Origin: Candidatus Dormiibacterota bacterium
GTDB taxonomy: Bacteria; Chloroflexota; Dormibacteria; Dormibacterales; Dormibacteraceae
Reading direction: 5' to 3'
DNA length: 64,000 nucleotides
Assembly (NCBI GenBank): GCA_955652705.1
Contig: CATPBK010000044.1
Location: 1-64,000, forward strand
In this document: one piece after another, positions 13,189-22,207 of the stretch
Position numbering within the stretch: the stretch's first letter is position 1
Layout of the letters: each line of letters begins with the position of its first letter
Notes under the pieces: generated by a model
What the model saw: only the letters and a program-made list of their open reading frames with translations
Told to the model about the DNA's origin: nothing
The model's database searches: none
Made by a program: the position numbers and the translations under genes

Positions 13189-15564
13189 ATGAGAGTTAGC
13201 TACCGCTGGCTGGGCGACTTCGTCGACCTGGACGGCCTGCCCCCGCAGGAAGCCGCCAACCTGCTCACGATGTCAGGCAGCAAAGTCGAGTCGCTCCTCG
13301 TCATCGACCTCTCCGCGATCGTGGTGGGCAAGGTCCTGGAGCAGCGCCCGCACCCGAGCTCACGCGACCCCCTCTGGATCCACCAGGTCGACCTCGGCGC
13401 GGAGACCCGCCAGATCGTCGCCGGCGCCCCCAACGCGACTCCCGGGACCCTGGTGCCGGTCGCCCTCCCGGGCACCGTCGTCCCCAGCGGGAAGCAGGTC
13501 CGCGACGCCAAGATCGCGGGCGAGGAAGGCCGGGGGATGATGTGCTCCGCCGCCGAGCTGCTTCTCGGCGAGGACCACTCCGGGATCATGTTGCTGGCCG
13601 AGGGCAAGCCCGGGCAGTCCCTCGGCGAGCTCTTTCCGCTCGACGCCGTGCTCGACGTCGAGGTCACGCCGAACCGGCCCGACTGCCTCGGCCACATGGG
13701 CATCGGCCGGGAGCTGGCGGCGGTCAGCGGGCGGCCCATGAAGCGCGACTTCATGCCGCCCTTCATCGAAGGCGAGGACCCGCCCGCGGTCGACCTCATC
13801 AAGATCGCCATCGAGGAGCCTGACCTCTGCACGCGGTTCGTGGGGGCGCCGGTTACCGGCCTCAAGGTCGGGCCCTCTCCGGCCTGGGTCCAGGTCCGCC
13901 TCCGTCTCGCGGGCGTGCGCCCGATCAATAACGTGGTCGACGCCACGGCCTACGGCATGCTCGAGTACGGCAAGCCCACCCACGCCTTCGACCTCCGGCG
14001 GCTGCGCGGCGGCGAGCTGCGCGTCAGGCGCGCTCGCGACGGCGAGTCGCTGCTCTGCCTGGACGGACAGACCCGGCGCCTGAGCCCGGCCATGCTGGTC
14101 GTCGCCGACGGCGCGGGCCCGGTCGCCATCGGCGGCACCATCGGCGGCGAGGAATCGGCCGTGCAGGCGGACACGACGGACGTCCTCATCGAGTCGGCCG
14201 GCTGGAATGGCGTCAACATCCGCGGCACCTCCCGAGCGCTCGGCCTGCGCACCGAAGCCTCGGCGCGGCACGAGAAGGGACTCGCGCCCGAGCTGGCGCT
14301 GGCCGGCGCGCGCCGCGTCACGGCGCTGGTCAGGGAGTGGGCCGGAGGGACCGTCCACCGCGAGTGGATCGATCTCTACCCGCGGCCGCAGGAGCCGATC
14401 CGCGTCCACGTTACCCCGGAGAAGATCGACGCCCTGCTCGGCGCGCACGTGCCGCTCACCGAGTCGCGCGCCATCCTCGACCGGCTCGGCTTCCAGACGC
14501 GGGTCCAGGACGACGGCGACTGGGACGTGATGGTGCCCGTCTTCCGGCTCGACGTGGCCATCCCGGAGGATGTCGTCGAGGAGGTGGGCCGGATCTACGG
14601 TGTCGACCGCATCCCGCCGACCTTGCCGGGCCGCCGCCACGAACGCTGGACGCCAGCTCCGACCACGCGACCCCTGGAGACCATCCGCCAGGTGCTGGCC
14701 GGGGCCGGCTTCGCGGAGGCCGTCACGCCGGGGCTGGTCTCCTCCGCCCTGCTCGAGAAGCTCGGCCTGGCCGAACGGATGCGCCGGCTCCTGAATCCGA
14801 TGAGCGAGGAGCTGGACGCGATGCGGACTTCGCTGCTGCCGTCGCTCCTCCAGGTCGCCCGGCTGAACCAGAACCGTGGCCGTCCTCAGGTTCGCCTCTT
14901 CGAGGTGGCCCGCGTCTACCTGGCGCGCAGCCAGGACCCGACCGGACTGGCCGACGAGCCGCTGGCCCTGGCCGCGCTGGCCCACACCGGCGGTGCCCCG
15001 GCTGCGGGCCGGGAGGGATTCCTGCTCCTCAAGGCCGTCACCGATCGCCTCGCCCACGCCCTGAGCCTGCCGCTCCCGGCGTACGAGCGGGCCTCCGACG
15101 CGCTCTTCCATCCGGGCCGAACGGCAGCCGTCCTGCTTGACGGCGTTCGGGCCGGCGTCCTGGGCGAGCTGCACCCGTCCCTGGGCGCGGACTTCGACCT
15201 GGACGGGCGTGTCGTCGCTCTTCAGCTCGACCTGGAAACGCTCCTCGGCGCGGCCAAACCGCGCCAGGTCCGCCCGCTGCCGCGCTTCCCGGCGGTGCAG
15301 CGCGATCTTGCCGTGGTGCTGCCGGAGGGTCAACCGACCGCCGCCGTGCAGGCCGCCATCAGGGACGTGGCCGGCAGCCTGCTCGAGCTGGTCCGAGCGT
15401 TCGACGAGTACCGATCGCCGGAGCTTGGCGAGGGCGTCAAGAGCCTCGCCTTCGCCTTGACTTTCCGATCGCCCGAGCGCACTCTCACCGACTCGGAAGT
15501 GGATCAGCTCATGGACCAGACGCGGCGCAGGCTGGAAACCGAGTTCAAGGCCAAGAGCCGTTGA
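13189..15564 (+). CDS. pheT: Phenylalanyl-tRNA synthetase beta subunit
   Basis: Non-catalytic, editing and tRNA-binding partner of PheS. 791 residues in the standard order: N-terminal RVSYRWLGDFVDL, EMAP-like tRNA-binding domain (about 40-150, KVLEQRPHPSSRDPLW), B3/B4 editing domain (about 215-380, RPINNVVDATAYGMLE), B5 domain (about 405-475), the synthetase-like core, and the C-terminal FDX-ACB anticodon-binding domain (PRFPAVQRDLAVVLP). ATG start gives the family N-terminus. Ends in a TTGA overlap with cvpA. Confidence 0.97.
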   Translation: MRVSYRWLGDFVDLDGLPPQEAANLLTMSGSKVESLLVIDLSAIVVGKVLEQRPHPSSRDPLWIHQVDLGAETRQIVAGAPNATPGTLVPVALPGTVVPSGKQVRDAKIAGEEGRGMMCSAAELLLGEDHSGIMLLAEGKPGQSLGELFPLDAVLDVEVTPNRPDCLGHMGIGRELAAVSGRPMKRDFMPPFIEGEDPPAVDLIKIAIEEPDLCTRFVGAPVTGLKVGPSPAWVQVRLRLAGVRPINNVVDATAYGMLEYGKPTHAFDLRRLRGGELRVRRARDGESLLCLDGQTRRLSPAMLVVADGAGPVAIGGTIGGEESAVQADTTDVLIESAGWNGVNIRGTSRALGLRTEASARHEKGLAPELALAGARRVTALVREWAGGTVHREWIDLYPRPQEPIRVHVTPEKIDALLGAHVPLTESRAILDRLGFQTRVQDDGDWDVMVPVFRLDVAIPEDVVEEVGRIYGVDRIPPTLPGRRHERWTPAPTTRPLETIRQVLAGAGFAEAVTPGLVSSALLEKLGLAERMRRLLNPMSEELDAMRTSLLPSLLQVARLNQNRGRPQVRLFEVARVYLARSQDPTGLADEPLALAALAHTGGAPAAGREGFLLLKAVTDRLAHALSLPLPAYERASDALFHPGRTAAVLLDGVRAGVLGELHPSLGADFDLDGRVVALQLDLETLLGAAKPRQVRPLPRFPAVQRDLAVVLPEGQPTAAVQAAIRDVAGSLLELVRAFDEYRSPELGEGVKSLAFALTFRSPERTLTDSEVDQLMDQTRRRLETEFKAKSR

Positions 15565-16121
15565 TCGACATCCTGATCCTGGTGGCGATCATCCTCTACG
15601 GGGTGATCGGGTTCTACACCGGCCTGATCCACCGGATCGTCGGCTTCTTCGGCCTCTACCTGGGATTCCTCGTCGGGACCTACATCGCGCCCACCGCGGC
15701 GAGCGTCCTCCAGCAGTCGGTGCCCAACTGGAACACGCCCGATTCCCTCATCGTCTCCTACTTTGTCCTGGTCGCCTTCATCACGCTGCTCGTGGAAGGG
15801 TTCGCGGCCGGCCTGCACAAGCAGCTCCAGGTCACGTATGTGGCGTTCGACCACCTGCTCGGCCTGCTCGTCGGGCTGGCCACCGCGATCGCCGGTGTGA
15901 CGGTGACGCTAGCCCTGCTGGAGGCCTCCTCGCATCCGCCGGCGGGCTCCGCCGACGCGGCCGAGATCACGATGTCGACGCGGATCCACCAGTCGTCCCT
16001 GGCCCCGACCATCATCTCGGTCCTGGGCCAGCCGGTCTTGCTGCTCTTCTCTCCGGTCGTGCCGGGCGATCCCGCCGCCTGGTTCAACGGGATCGGGGTC
16101 TCCGCCAACCCGACCGGCTGA
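15561..16121 (+). CDS. CvpA-family membrane protein
   Basis: Integral membrane protein of the CvpA/colicin V production family, 186 residues. Four hydrophobic segments are visible in the first 120 residues (IDILILVAIILYGVIGFYTG, IVGFFGLYLGFLVG, SYFVLVAFITLLVEG, LGLLVGLATAIAGVTVTLAL) and a fifth near 150-165. Function is poorly defined in the family; links to envelope stress and to growth of diverse bacteria are reported. The TTG start overlaps the pheT stop (TTGA), implying translational coupling. Confidence 0.85.
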   Translation: MIDILILVAIILYGVIGFYTGLIHRIVGFFGLYLGFLVGTYIAPTAASVLQQSVPNWNTPDSLIVSYFVLVAFITLLVEGFAAGLHKQLQVTYVAFDHLLGLLVGLATAIAGVTVTLALLEASSHPPAGSADAAEITMSTRIHQSSLAPTIISVLGQPVLLLFSPVVPGDPAAWFNGIGVSANPTG

Positions 16122-16137
16122 CGATCTCCAGTCTCTC

Positions 16138-17298
16138 TTGGGGAGCGCACTGACGCCCGAGCAGCTCTGGGAACGGCTGCGCGCGCGCGCGGTCGAGATC
16201 CACGATGAAGCCAACCTCCGCCGCCGACTCCTGGCGGGGGAAAGATTGCGCGTCAAGCTGGGCCTCGACCCGACAGCGCCGGACATCCACGTCGGCCACC
16301 TGGTAGTTCTCGACATGCTCAGGGCCTTCCAGGACGCAGGCCACACGGCGGTGCTCATCGTGGGCGACTTCACCGCTTTGATCGGCGACCCGAGCGGGCG
16401 ATCCGAGACGCGGCCGGTCCTGAGCCGGGAGCAGGTGGACGCCAACGCCAAGACCTACTTCGCGCAGGCCTACAAGGTGCTCGATCCCAAGCGGGTCGAG
16501 GTCCGCGGCAACTCCGAGTGGCTGAGCGAGATGACCCTGGCTGACGTGATCAGGCTCCTCGGCACGGCGACTCTCCAGCAGGTGCTGCAGAGAGAAGACT
16601 TCGCCGCGCGGCTGCGCGGCGGACACGCCATCGGCGCTCAGGAGATCCTCTACCCGTTCAACCAGGCTTACGACTCGGTCGCTATCCGGGCCGACGTCGA
16701 GATCGGCGGGACCGACCAGCTCTTCAACCTGCTGTTCGGCCGCGATGTCCAGCGCGCCTACGGGCTGCCGCCGCAGGACGTCGCCGTCTTCCCGCTACTA
16801 GAGGGTGTGGACGGCACGCAGAAGATGAGCAAGTCGCTCAACAACTACATCGGGATCACCGAGCGGCCGGAGGAGATCTACGGCAAGGTGATGTCGCTGC
16901 CCGACGCGATGACGCCGAAGTACGCGCGCCTTCTGCTCGACGTGGAAGAGGCCGCCCTGCCGGCCCATCCCCGGGACGCCAAGGCGGAGGTCGCCCGGCG
17001 GCTTGTCGATCGCCTCCACGGCCCAGAGGCCGCAGCCCGCGCGGAGGCCGACTTCGACTCCAAGTTCCGTAAGCGGGAGATCCCTGACGAGATCGAGGAG
17101 CGCGCGGTTTCCAGCGCGGAGCTGGTCGCCGCGCTGGTCGAGCTGGGCCTGGCGGCCAGCCGAGGCGCGGCGCGCCGCCTGGCCGAGCAGGGCGGCGTGC
17201 GCGTGGGAGGCAAGAAGGTCGGAGCCGACGCTCGGCTTCAAAATGGAGACGTGCTCCAGGTCGGTCGCCGTCGTTTCGTACGGGTGAAGGTCGGTTAG
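16138..17298 (+). CDS. tyrS: Tyrosyl-tRNA synthetase
   Basis: Class I synthetase for tRNA-Tyr. Signature motifs: HIGH-type PDIHVGHL (about 46), GDFTALIGDPSGRSETRP, EIGGTDQLFNLLFGRD, and KMSKS in GTQKMSKSLNN (about 224); a C-terminal S4 RNA-binding domain begins near 325. About 386 residues. The lysine-type spacing in HVGHL and GDFTALIGDP fits the bacterial TyrZ-like subgroup. TTG at 16138 is taken as start; CTG at 16150 (CTGACGCCC, 4 nt after GGGGAG) is a real alternative given the CTG starts elsewhere in this window. Confidence 0.96.
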   Translation: MGSALTPEQLWERLRARAVEIHDEANLRRRLLAGERLRVKLGLDPTAPDIHVGHLVVLDMLRAFQDAGHTAVLIVGDFTALIGDPSGRSETRPVLSREQVDANAKTYFAQAYKVLDPKRVEVRGNSEWLSEMTLADVIRLLGTATLQQVLQREDFAARLRGGHAIGAQEILYPFNQAYDSVAIRADVEIGGTDQLFNLLFGRDVQRAYGLPPQDVAVFPLLEGVDGTQKMSKSLNNYIGITERPEEIYGKVMSLPDAMTPKYARLLLDVEEAALPAHPRDAKAEVARRLVDRLHGPEAAARAEADFDSKFRKREIPDEIEERAVSSAELVAALVELGLAASRGAARRLAEQGGVRVGGKKVGADARLQNGDVLQVGRRRFVRVKVG

Positions 17299-17331
17299 AA
17301 TGCCACCCGAAATTATGTTCGGAGGGATCGC

Positions 17332-18087
17332 ATGAGCGGCCACTCGAAGTGGGCCGGCATCAAGCACAAGAAGGCGATCGTCGACGCCAAGCGCGGCCAG
17401 GCCTTCACCAAGGTGGCGCGTGAGATCACGATCGCCGCCAAGGAAGGCGGCGGGAACACGGACGGCAACTTCCGGCTCCGGCTCGCGGTCCAGAAGGCAC
17501 GCGAAGCCAACATGCCCGCCGACAAGATCAAGTCGGCGATCGACCGCGGCACCGGCGCCGCCGCGGGGGAGAGGCTGGAGGAGGTCCGTTACGAGGGCTA
17601 CGGCCCCGCCGGTGTGGCCATCATGGTCGACGCCGTCACCGACAACCGGAACCGGACCTCGGCCTCCTTGAAGCACCTCTTCTCGAAGCACGGCGGTAAC
17701 CTCGGCGAGTCCAACTCGGTCGCCTGGATGTTCGAGCGCAAGGGCGTGCTCGACGTCGACGCCGGCAAGCAGGACCCGGACGAGGTCAGCCTCGCCGCCA
17801 TCGAGGCGGGGGCGGAGGACATCCAGGTCGAAGGCAAGTCGATCGAGATCGCCACCAAGCCGAACGACTTCGAGAAGGTCCGTCAGGCGGTCGAGGCCCA
17901 GGGCGTCAAAGTGGAGAACGCCGAGCTCACGATGCAGCCGAAGACCACGGTCGCCGTGGAGGAGGACAAAGCTCCCGCGGTTCTGCGCCTCATGGAGGCG
18001 CTGGAGGAGGACGACGACGTCCAGCAGGTCTACGCCAACTTCGACATCCCAGCCGACGTCCTTGAACGAGTCTCAGCCCAGGTCTAA
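17332..18087 (+). CDS. yebC: YebC/PmpR-family transcriptional regulator / translation factor
   Basis: YebC-type protein (DUF28), 251 residues. Members bind DNA as regulators, and some relieve ribosome stalling at polyproline. Begins SGHSKWAGIKHKKAIVDAKR, with the acidic C-terminal ALEEDDDVQQVYANFD, both diagnostic. ATG preceded by GGAGGG at about 8 nt. A good -10-like TAGAAT (17296-17301) overlaps the tyrS stop, so it may have its own promoter. It precedes ruvCAB, a widely conserved arrangement (yebC-ruvC-ruvA-ruvB). Confidence 0.95.
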   Translation: MSGHSKWAGIKHKKAIVDAKRGQAFTKVAREITIAAKEGGGNTDGNFRLRLAVQKAREANMPADKIKSAIDRGTGAAAGERLEEVRYEGYGPAGVAIMVDAVTDNRNRTSASLKHLFSKHGGNLGESNSVAWMFERKGVLDVDAGKQDPDEVSLAAIEAGAEDIQVEGKSIEIATKPNDFEKVRQAVEAQGVKVENAELTMQPKTTVAVEEDKAPAVLRLMEALEEDDDVQQVYANFDIPADVLERVSAQV

Positions 18088-18144
18088 GAACCCCACGGAA
18101 TCTGGCGATTTCGCGGGGTCGCCTGACCACCTGCTCCGGACCCG

Positions 18145-18693
18145 ATGTCCGGGCTGACGCTCGGCGTCGACCCAGGCTTGGCGGCCACGGGCTACGCATT
18201 CCTGCGCGACCCGCCCGAGGTGCTCGCCTGCGGGACGATCAAGACGGCGGCCGGGCTGAGCTCCGGCCGGCGCTTGCTCCAGATCCAGCGCGAGCTGGAG
18301 CGCCTTCTGGACGGGACGCCTGTCCAGGAGGCGGCGCTCGAAGAGGTCTTCATGGGCAGCAACCGCACTTCCGTCATCGGCGTGGCCCAAGCCCGCGGGG
18401 TGGTCCTGGCCCTGCTCGAAGCCCGCGGCGTCACGGTGCACGAGTACAAGCCGGCCCAGGTCAAGGTCACCATGACCGGCTACGGCATGGCCGGCAAAGC
18501 CCAGATGGCGCGCATGCTCGCGGTGCAGCTGCGCGTGGACCCGGCTCCGGGCTCCGACCACGCGGTGGACGCCATCGCGATCGCCATCTGCCACCTGCGC
18601 AGCCGGCGCCTGCGAACGGTCGCGACAGGGGGGAGCCCGGGGGGAAGGGCTCTGCCCGGCCCGGGCGAAGGGGGGATTCTCCCCTCAAATTGA
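18145..18693 (+). CDS. ruvC: Holliday junction resolvase RuvC
   Basis: Dimeric endonuclease that cuts Holliday junctions delivered by RuvAB. Acidic active-site residues are visible: D in GVDPGLAATGY (about residue 8), E in ALEEVFMG (about 68), and the pair in SDHAVDAIAIAICH (about 140). The catalytic domain ends near residue 152. The remaining 30 or so residues (VATGGSPGGRALPGPGE...) are not RuvC-like and are translated from a family C repeat at 18628-18686. Overlaps ruvA by TTGA. Confidence 0.95.
   Translation: MSGLTLGVDPGLAATGYAFLRDPPEVLACGTIKTAAGLSSGRRLLQIQRELERLLDGTPVQEAALEEVFMGSNRTSVIGVAQARGVVLALLEARGVTVHEYKPAQVKVTMTGYGMAGKAQMARMLAVQLRVDPAPGSDHAVDAIAIAICHLRSRRLRTVATGGSPGGRALPGPGEGGILPSN
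18628..18686 (+). repeat. Family C two-hairpin repeat in the 3' end of ruvC
   Basis: G-run, then hairpin 1 with stem GCCCGGG/CCCGGGC (perfect 7 bp), then a second G-run hairpin GGGGA/TCCCC. Same order as the copies at 2052 and 9978 but with different stem sequences. It is read in the RuvC frame as a Gly/Pro-rich tail and ends 4 nt before the ruvC stop. Confidence 0.6.
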
Positions 18694-19292
18694 TCGGATA
18701 TCTCCGCGGCCGCGTCAAGCGGCTGACGCCAGAGGAGCTTCTGCTCGACGTCAACGGCGTCGGCTACCTGCTCAGCCTGACCCTGTCGGCGCGAGAGCGC
18801 CTGCCCGCGACCGGAGGCGAGACGGAGGTCTTCGTCCACACCCACGTCCGCGAGGACCAGCTCGCCCTCTACGGCTTCGCCACGCCAGAAGAGTTGGAGA
18901 TGTTCGAGCTGCTGATCGAGGTGGACGGCGTCGGGCCGAAGGTCGGCCTGGCGATCCTCAGCTCGGCCAACCTCGACCTTTTGAAGCGGGCCATCCTGGC
19001 TGAGGACGTGGCGCCAATCAGGCGAGCACCCGGAGTCGGGCCGCGCACCGCCCAGAAGGTGATCATCGACCTGAAGCCCAAGCTCGAGGCCGAAGAGGCA
19101 CTGCTCGCTCTGCCCAGGGCCGCTGCCGTGGCCGGCGACGGCCAGCTCCCCAAGCAGATCGAGGAGACGCTCCGCGGCCTCGGCTTCAGCGCCCAGGAGG
19201 CGCGCGCCGGCCTCGAGTCGGTCGACTGGGGCGCCCAGCCCACCGCGCACGAGGCTCTGGCGCACGCACTCAAATCCCTGGGTCGTCGTTGA
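18690..19292 (+). CDS. ruvA: Holliday junction DNA helicase subunit RuvA
   Basis: Tetrameric junction-binding subunit that loads the RuvB motor. 200 residues: OB-fold N-terminus MIGYLRGRV...LLLDVNGVGYLL, helix-hairpin-helix pair around VDGVGPKVGLAILS and PGVGPRTAQKVIIDLK, and the mobile C-terminal RuvB-interacting domain (about 150-200, ETLRGLGFSAQEAR). TTG start overlaps the ruvC stop. Its own stop overlaps a TTG (TTGA at 19289) that opens the 62-codon frame of the family B element. Confidence 0.96.
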   Translation: MIGYLRGRVKRLTPEELLLDVNGVGYLLSLTLSARERLPATGGETEVFVHTHVREDQLALYGFATPEELEMFELLIEVDGVGPKVGLAILSSANLDLLKRAILAEDVAPIRRAPGVGPRTAQKVIIDLKPKLEAEEALLALPRAAAVAGDGQLPKQIEETLRGLGFSAQEARAGLESVDWGAQPTAHEALAHALKSLGRR

Positions 19293-19477
19293 GAAACACC
19301 CCCGGGATCACCGCCGGATCTGCGTCGCCCATGCGGGCCGCTGCCGGTGCGTTTGATTCCGCTCCTCAGTCGCGCACCCGCAAGTGCGCTTCTTCCGGTG
19401 CTCATCCAACGCAAGACGGCATCGGGCCACCTGGTTCGTCGCATCTCTCGGCGTCGCCCCCGGGGGTGTTCCTCTGA
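19289..19477 (+). ncRNA. Family B structured element, copy 1 (ruvA/ruvB)
   Basis: 189-nt element, 75% identical without gaps to 23678-23866 (141/189 by my count). Terminal stem AACACCCCCGGG (19295-19306)/CCCGGGGGTGTT (19459-19470), perfect 12 bp. Internal stem GCGTTTGAT (19349-19357)/ATCCAACGC (19404-19412). An inner hairpin GCGCAC/GTGCGC follows. The same span is also an open 62-codon frame from TTG (overlapping the ruvA stop) to TGA (overlapping the ruvB CTG). Substitutions between the copies favour stem pairing rather than third codon positions, so an RNA role is preferred. Confidence 0.7.
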
Positions 19478-20502
19478 GCGACGACCGTCTCGTCAGCAGC
19501 GCGGCGACGCCCGAGGAGGACCAGCTCGACCAGAGCCTGCGCCCGCGAAGCCTCGACGAGTACGTCGGCCAGGAGGCGGTGCGCGAGCAGCTCTCCATCC
19601 AGCTCGAGGCGGCCAAGCGGCGGGGCGAGCCGGTCGAGCACGTGCTCCTGGCCGGGCCGCCCGGCCTCGGCAAGACCACCCTCGCGAACATCGTCGCCAA
19701 TGAGCTCGGCGTCTCCATCCGCACCACGTCCGGACCGGCCATCGATCACGCCGGCGCGCTGGGCTCGATCCTGATGAACCTGTCCGAGCGGGACGTCTTC
19801 TTCATCGACGAGATCCACCGCCTGCAGCGCGTGGTGGAGGAGTCGCTCTACCCGGCGATGGAGGACTTCGTCTTCGACACGGTGCTCGGCAAGGGCGTCG
19901 GCGCGAGCACCGCGCGCATCCCCTTGAACCGCTTCACCTGCGTCGGCGCGACCACCCGGCAGGGCCTGCTCAGCTCGCCGCTGCGGGACCGCTTCGGCGC
20001 CACCTACCGGCTCGACTTCTACACGCGCGACGAGCTGGCCAGGATCGTCCGGCGTTCGGCCCGGATCCTGGCGCTCGACGTCGAGGAGGCGGCCGTCGAC
20101 GAGATCGCCCGGCGCTCGCGGGGCACCCCTCGAATCGCCAACCGGCTGCTGCGCCGCGTCCGTGACTACGCCCAGGTGCGGGCCCAGGGCGCCGCCTCGC
20201 TGGAGGTGACGCAGAAGGCACTCTCAATGCTCGACATCGACGCTCAGGGCCTGGACCAGCTCGACCGCCGGATCCTGGAGACGATCATCCACAAGTTCGC
20301 CGGGGGACCGGTCGGGCTGGACACCATCGCCACCGCGCTCAGCGAAGAGCCGGAGACCATCGAGGACGTCTACGAGCCGTTCCTCATGCAGAGCGGGTTC
20401 ATCCAGCGCACCAGCCGGGGCCGGACCGCCACCGCGCTGGCCTACCGCCACCTCGGCCTCGAGCCCCCAGGCCCGACCGTCCAACAGACGTCGCTACTCT
20501 GA
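19474..20502 (+). CDS. ruvB: Holliday junction branch-migration ATPase RuvB
   Basis: Hexameric AAA+ motor of branch migration. Walker [10 protein letters not shown], Walker [10 protein letters not shown], sensor [18 protein letters not shown] and the C-terminal winged helix ending [18 protein letters not shown]. The family N-terminus (DRLxS...LRPxxLDEYxGQ) is matched if translation starts at CTG 19474: [20 protein letters not shown]. No canonical codon is near; a GTG at 19384 inside the family B element would add 30 residues that closely resemble a spurious extension possible on NusA, so it is rejected. Length about 342, normal. Confidence 0.94.
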   Translation: MSDDRLVSSAATPEEDQLDQSLRPRSLDEYVGQEAVREQLSIQLEAAKRRGEPVEHVLLAGPPGLGKTTLANIVANELGVSIRTTSGPAIDHAGALGSILMNLSERDVFFIDEIHRLQRVVEESLYPAMEDFVFDTVLGKGVGASTARIPLNRFTCVGATTRQGLLSSPLRDRFGATYRLDFYTRDELARIVRRSARILALDVEEAAVDEIARRSRGTPRIANRLLRRVRDYAQVRAQGAASLEVTQKALSMLDIDAQGLDQLDRRILETIIHKFAGGPVGLDTIATALSEEPETIEDVYEPFLMQSGFIQRTSRGRTATALAYRHLGLEPPGPTVQQTSLL

Positions 20503-20506
20503 AAGG

Positions 20507-20713
20507 GTGGATACAGTCGGCAGGTCCCTCGTCTTCTTCGGCGTGGTCATCGCCGTGGTCGGGGCCGTCCTCATGCTCACCGGCCGGCTCGGACTCCCGG
20601 GCGACATCACCGTCCGGCGCGGCGGCTTCACCCTCTACGCACCGCTCGGCACGTCGATCCTGATCTCCATCGTCCTGACCGTGGTTTTGAACCTCTTCCT
20701 ACGGGCTAAGTAG
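20507..20713 (+). CDS. DUF2905 small membrane protein
   Basis: 68-residue protein of the DUF2905 family: two hydrophobic helices (about 8-27 and 46-64) separated by GRLGLPGDITVRRGGFTLYAPL, whose LPGDI and YAPLGTS residues are the family hallmark. Function unknown; such genes commonly follow ruvB or queA in Gram-positive-type and Chloroflexota genomes. GTG start 4 nt after ruvB, preceded by GAAAGG; TACTCT lies 6 nt upstream. Confidence 0.85.
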   Translation: MDTVGRSLVFFGVVIAVVGAVLMLTGRLGLPGDITVRRGGFTLYAPLGTSILISIVLTVVLNLFLRAK

Positions 20714-20716
20714 ACT
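20687..20716 (+). promoter_or_regulatory. Candidate secDF promoter
   Basis: TTGAAC (20687-20692), 18-nt spacer, TAGACT (20711-20716). The secD GTG begins 9 nt after the -10, so transcription would start at or near the first codon (leaderless). The motif overlaps the 3' end of the DUF2905 gene. Confidence 0.5.
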
Positions 20717-20725
20717 TTCACACTC

Positions 20726-22207
20726 GTGCAGCTAGTCCTTGGTTGGCCCGTCCGCATCATCGTGCTCACCCTCCTGGCGATCTCGCTTTTCGTGGACGGG
20801 GCGGGCTACCTGTACCGATACACCAACCACTACCCGCTGACCGGCCCGGTGTCCGAGTTCCAGGCCGGCGGCCACCCGCACTTCGACTGGTGGCCGCTCA
20901 ACAGCGGCCAGATCTACATCGTCCGCGGTCTCGACCTCCAGGGTGGCAGCCACCTCGTCATCCAGCTCATCGACATCCCGCCCGGCCGCACGAAGGCGGA
21001 CGTCCAGTCCACCGCCGTCTCCGTGTTCCAGAACCGGCTCAACCGGCTTGGCGTCAGCGAACCTTCGATCCAGCCCGAAGGCTCGGATCGCATCGTGGTC
21101 GACCTCGCCGGGGTCAACAGCGCGCGCGCCCAGGAGGTCCTCGGCCAGACCGCGCACCTCGACTTCGTGAAGTGGGTGGAAGATCCGAATGCGCCCGCGA
21201 CGGGCCAGAGCTCGGCAGGGTTCAAACCGCAGAAGACGGGCCTGGGCAGCTCCCAGGTCACGAGCGCGACCTCCGGGCTCGACACGAACGGCCTGCAGTA
21301 CCAGGTGCTGCTCAGCTTCAACGCGGACGGCGCCAACACGTTCTCGACGCTCACGACCGATGCGGTCAACCAATGCTCCGGCGCGGGCAACGACTGCCCG
21401 AAGCGGCATATCGCGATCTTCGAGGACCTGACCGACCAGGACATCGCCAGCTGGGACACGCAGGCGACGAAGGTGGCGCTGCCACCGGACCAAGGCGGCA
21501 AGCTGCTGACGAATCCCACCATCCAGAACCCGATCCCGGGCGGCCAGGCCTCGATCACCGGCAGCTTCACGGCCCAGTCGGCGGCGACGCTCGCACTCCA
21601 GATCAACTCCGGCGCGCTGCCGGCCAACGTGAAGGTGCTGTCGTCGACCGATGTCAGCGCCAGCCTCGGCGCCGACTCGGTCAAGCGCAGCCTGGCGGCC
21701 GGCCTGATCGGCCTGGCCATCGTGGTGCTCTTCATGATCCTGTACTACCGCCTGCCCGGCCTGCTCGCGAGCACCGCGCTGATCGGCTACGCCGCGATCA
21801 CGCTGGCGGTCTTCAAGTCGCTCCCCGTGACCATGACGCTCTCCGGCCTGGCCGGCTTCATCCTCTCCGTCGGCATGGCCGTCGACGCCAACGTGCTGAT
21901 CTTCGAACGCTTCAAGGAAGAGATGCGGGCCGGCCGCACCATCGGCGCCGCCGTCGACGCGGCGGTCCGGCGAGCCTGGCCCGCCATCCGCGACTCCAAT
22001 ACGTCGACGCTGATCACCTGCATCGTGCTGGCCTACTTCGGGACGGGCCCGGTGAAAGGGTTCGCCATCACCCTGGGCATCGGCGTCGCCGTGAGCCTGA
22101 TTTCCTCGATTGTCATCACCCACAACCTGCTGGCGATCGTCCTCAACCTGGGAGGCGGCTTCCGCAACATCCGCCTGCTCGGCGTGACTCGTGGCGCGGC
22201 CGCCTGA
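20726..22207 (+). CDS. secD: Protein translocase subunit SecD
   Basis: Membrane subunit of SecDF, which uses proton motive force to pull exported proteins outward. 493 residues: N-terminal helix (about 5-27), large extracytoplasmic P1 domain containing RGLDLQGGSHLVIQ and the repeat ALQINSGALPANVKVLSS, then five helices (about 315-480) with GFILSVGMAVDANVLIFERF and DSNTSTLITCIVL, the conserved RND-like motifs. GTG start gives the usual short cytoplasmic N-terminus. Overlaps secF by 17 nt. Confidence 0.96.
   Translation: MQLVLGWPVRIIVLTLLAISLFVDGAGYLYRYTNHYPLTGPVSEFQAGGHPHFDWWPLNSGQIYIVRGLDLQGGSHLVIQLIDIPPGRTKADVQSTAVSVFQNRLNRLGVSEPSIQPEGSDRIVVDLAGVNSARAQEVLGQTAHLDFVKWVEDPNAPATGQSSAGFKPQKTGLGSSQVTSATSGLDTNGLQYQVLLSFNADGANTFSTLTTDAVNQCSGAGNDCPKRHIAIFEDLTDQDIASWDTQATKVALPPDQGGKLLTNPTIQNPIPGGQASITGSFTAQSAATLALQINSGALPANVKVLSSTDVSASLGADSVKRSLAAGLIGLAIVVLFMILYYRLPGLLASTALIGYAAITLAVFKSLPVTMTLSGLAGFILSVGMAVDANVLIFERFKEEMRAGRTIGAAVDAAVRRAWPAIRDSNTSTLITCIVLAYFGTGPVKGFAITLGIGVAVSLISSIVITHNLLAIVLNLGGGFRNIRLLGVTRGAAA

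Noticed and set aside
16084-17691. - strand frames opposite tyrS/yebC
   Set aside because: Shadows of two complete, recognised genes.
19289-19477. 62-codon frame as a conventional protein gene
   Set aside because: Differences between the two copies are mostly non-synonymous and track RNA stems; kept as part of a structured element rather than a CDS.
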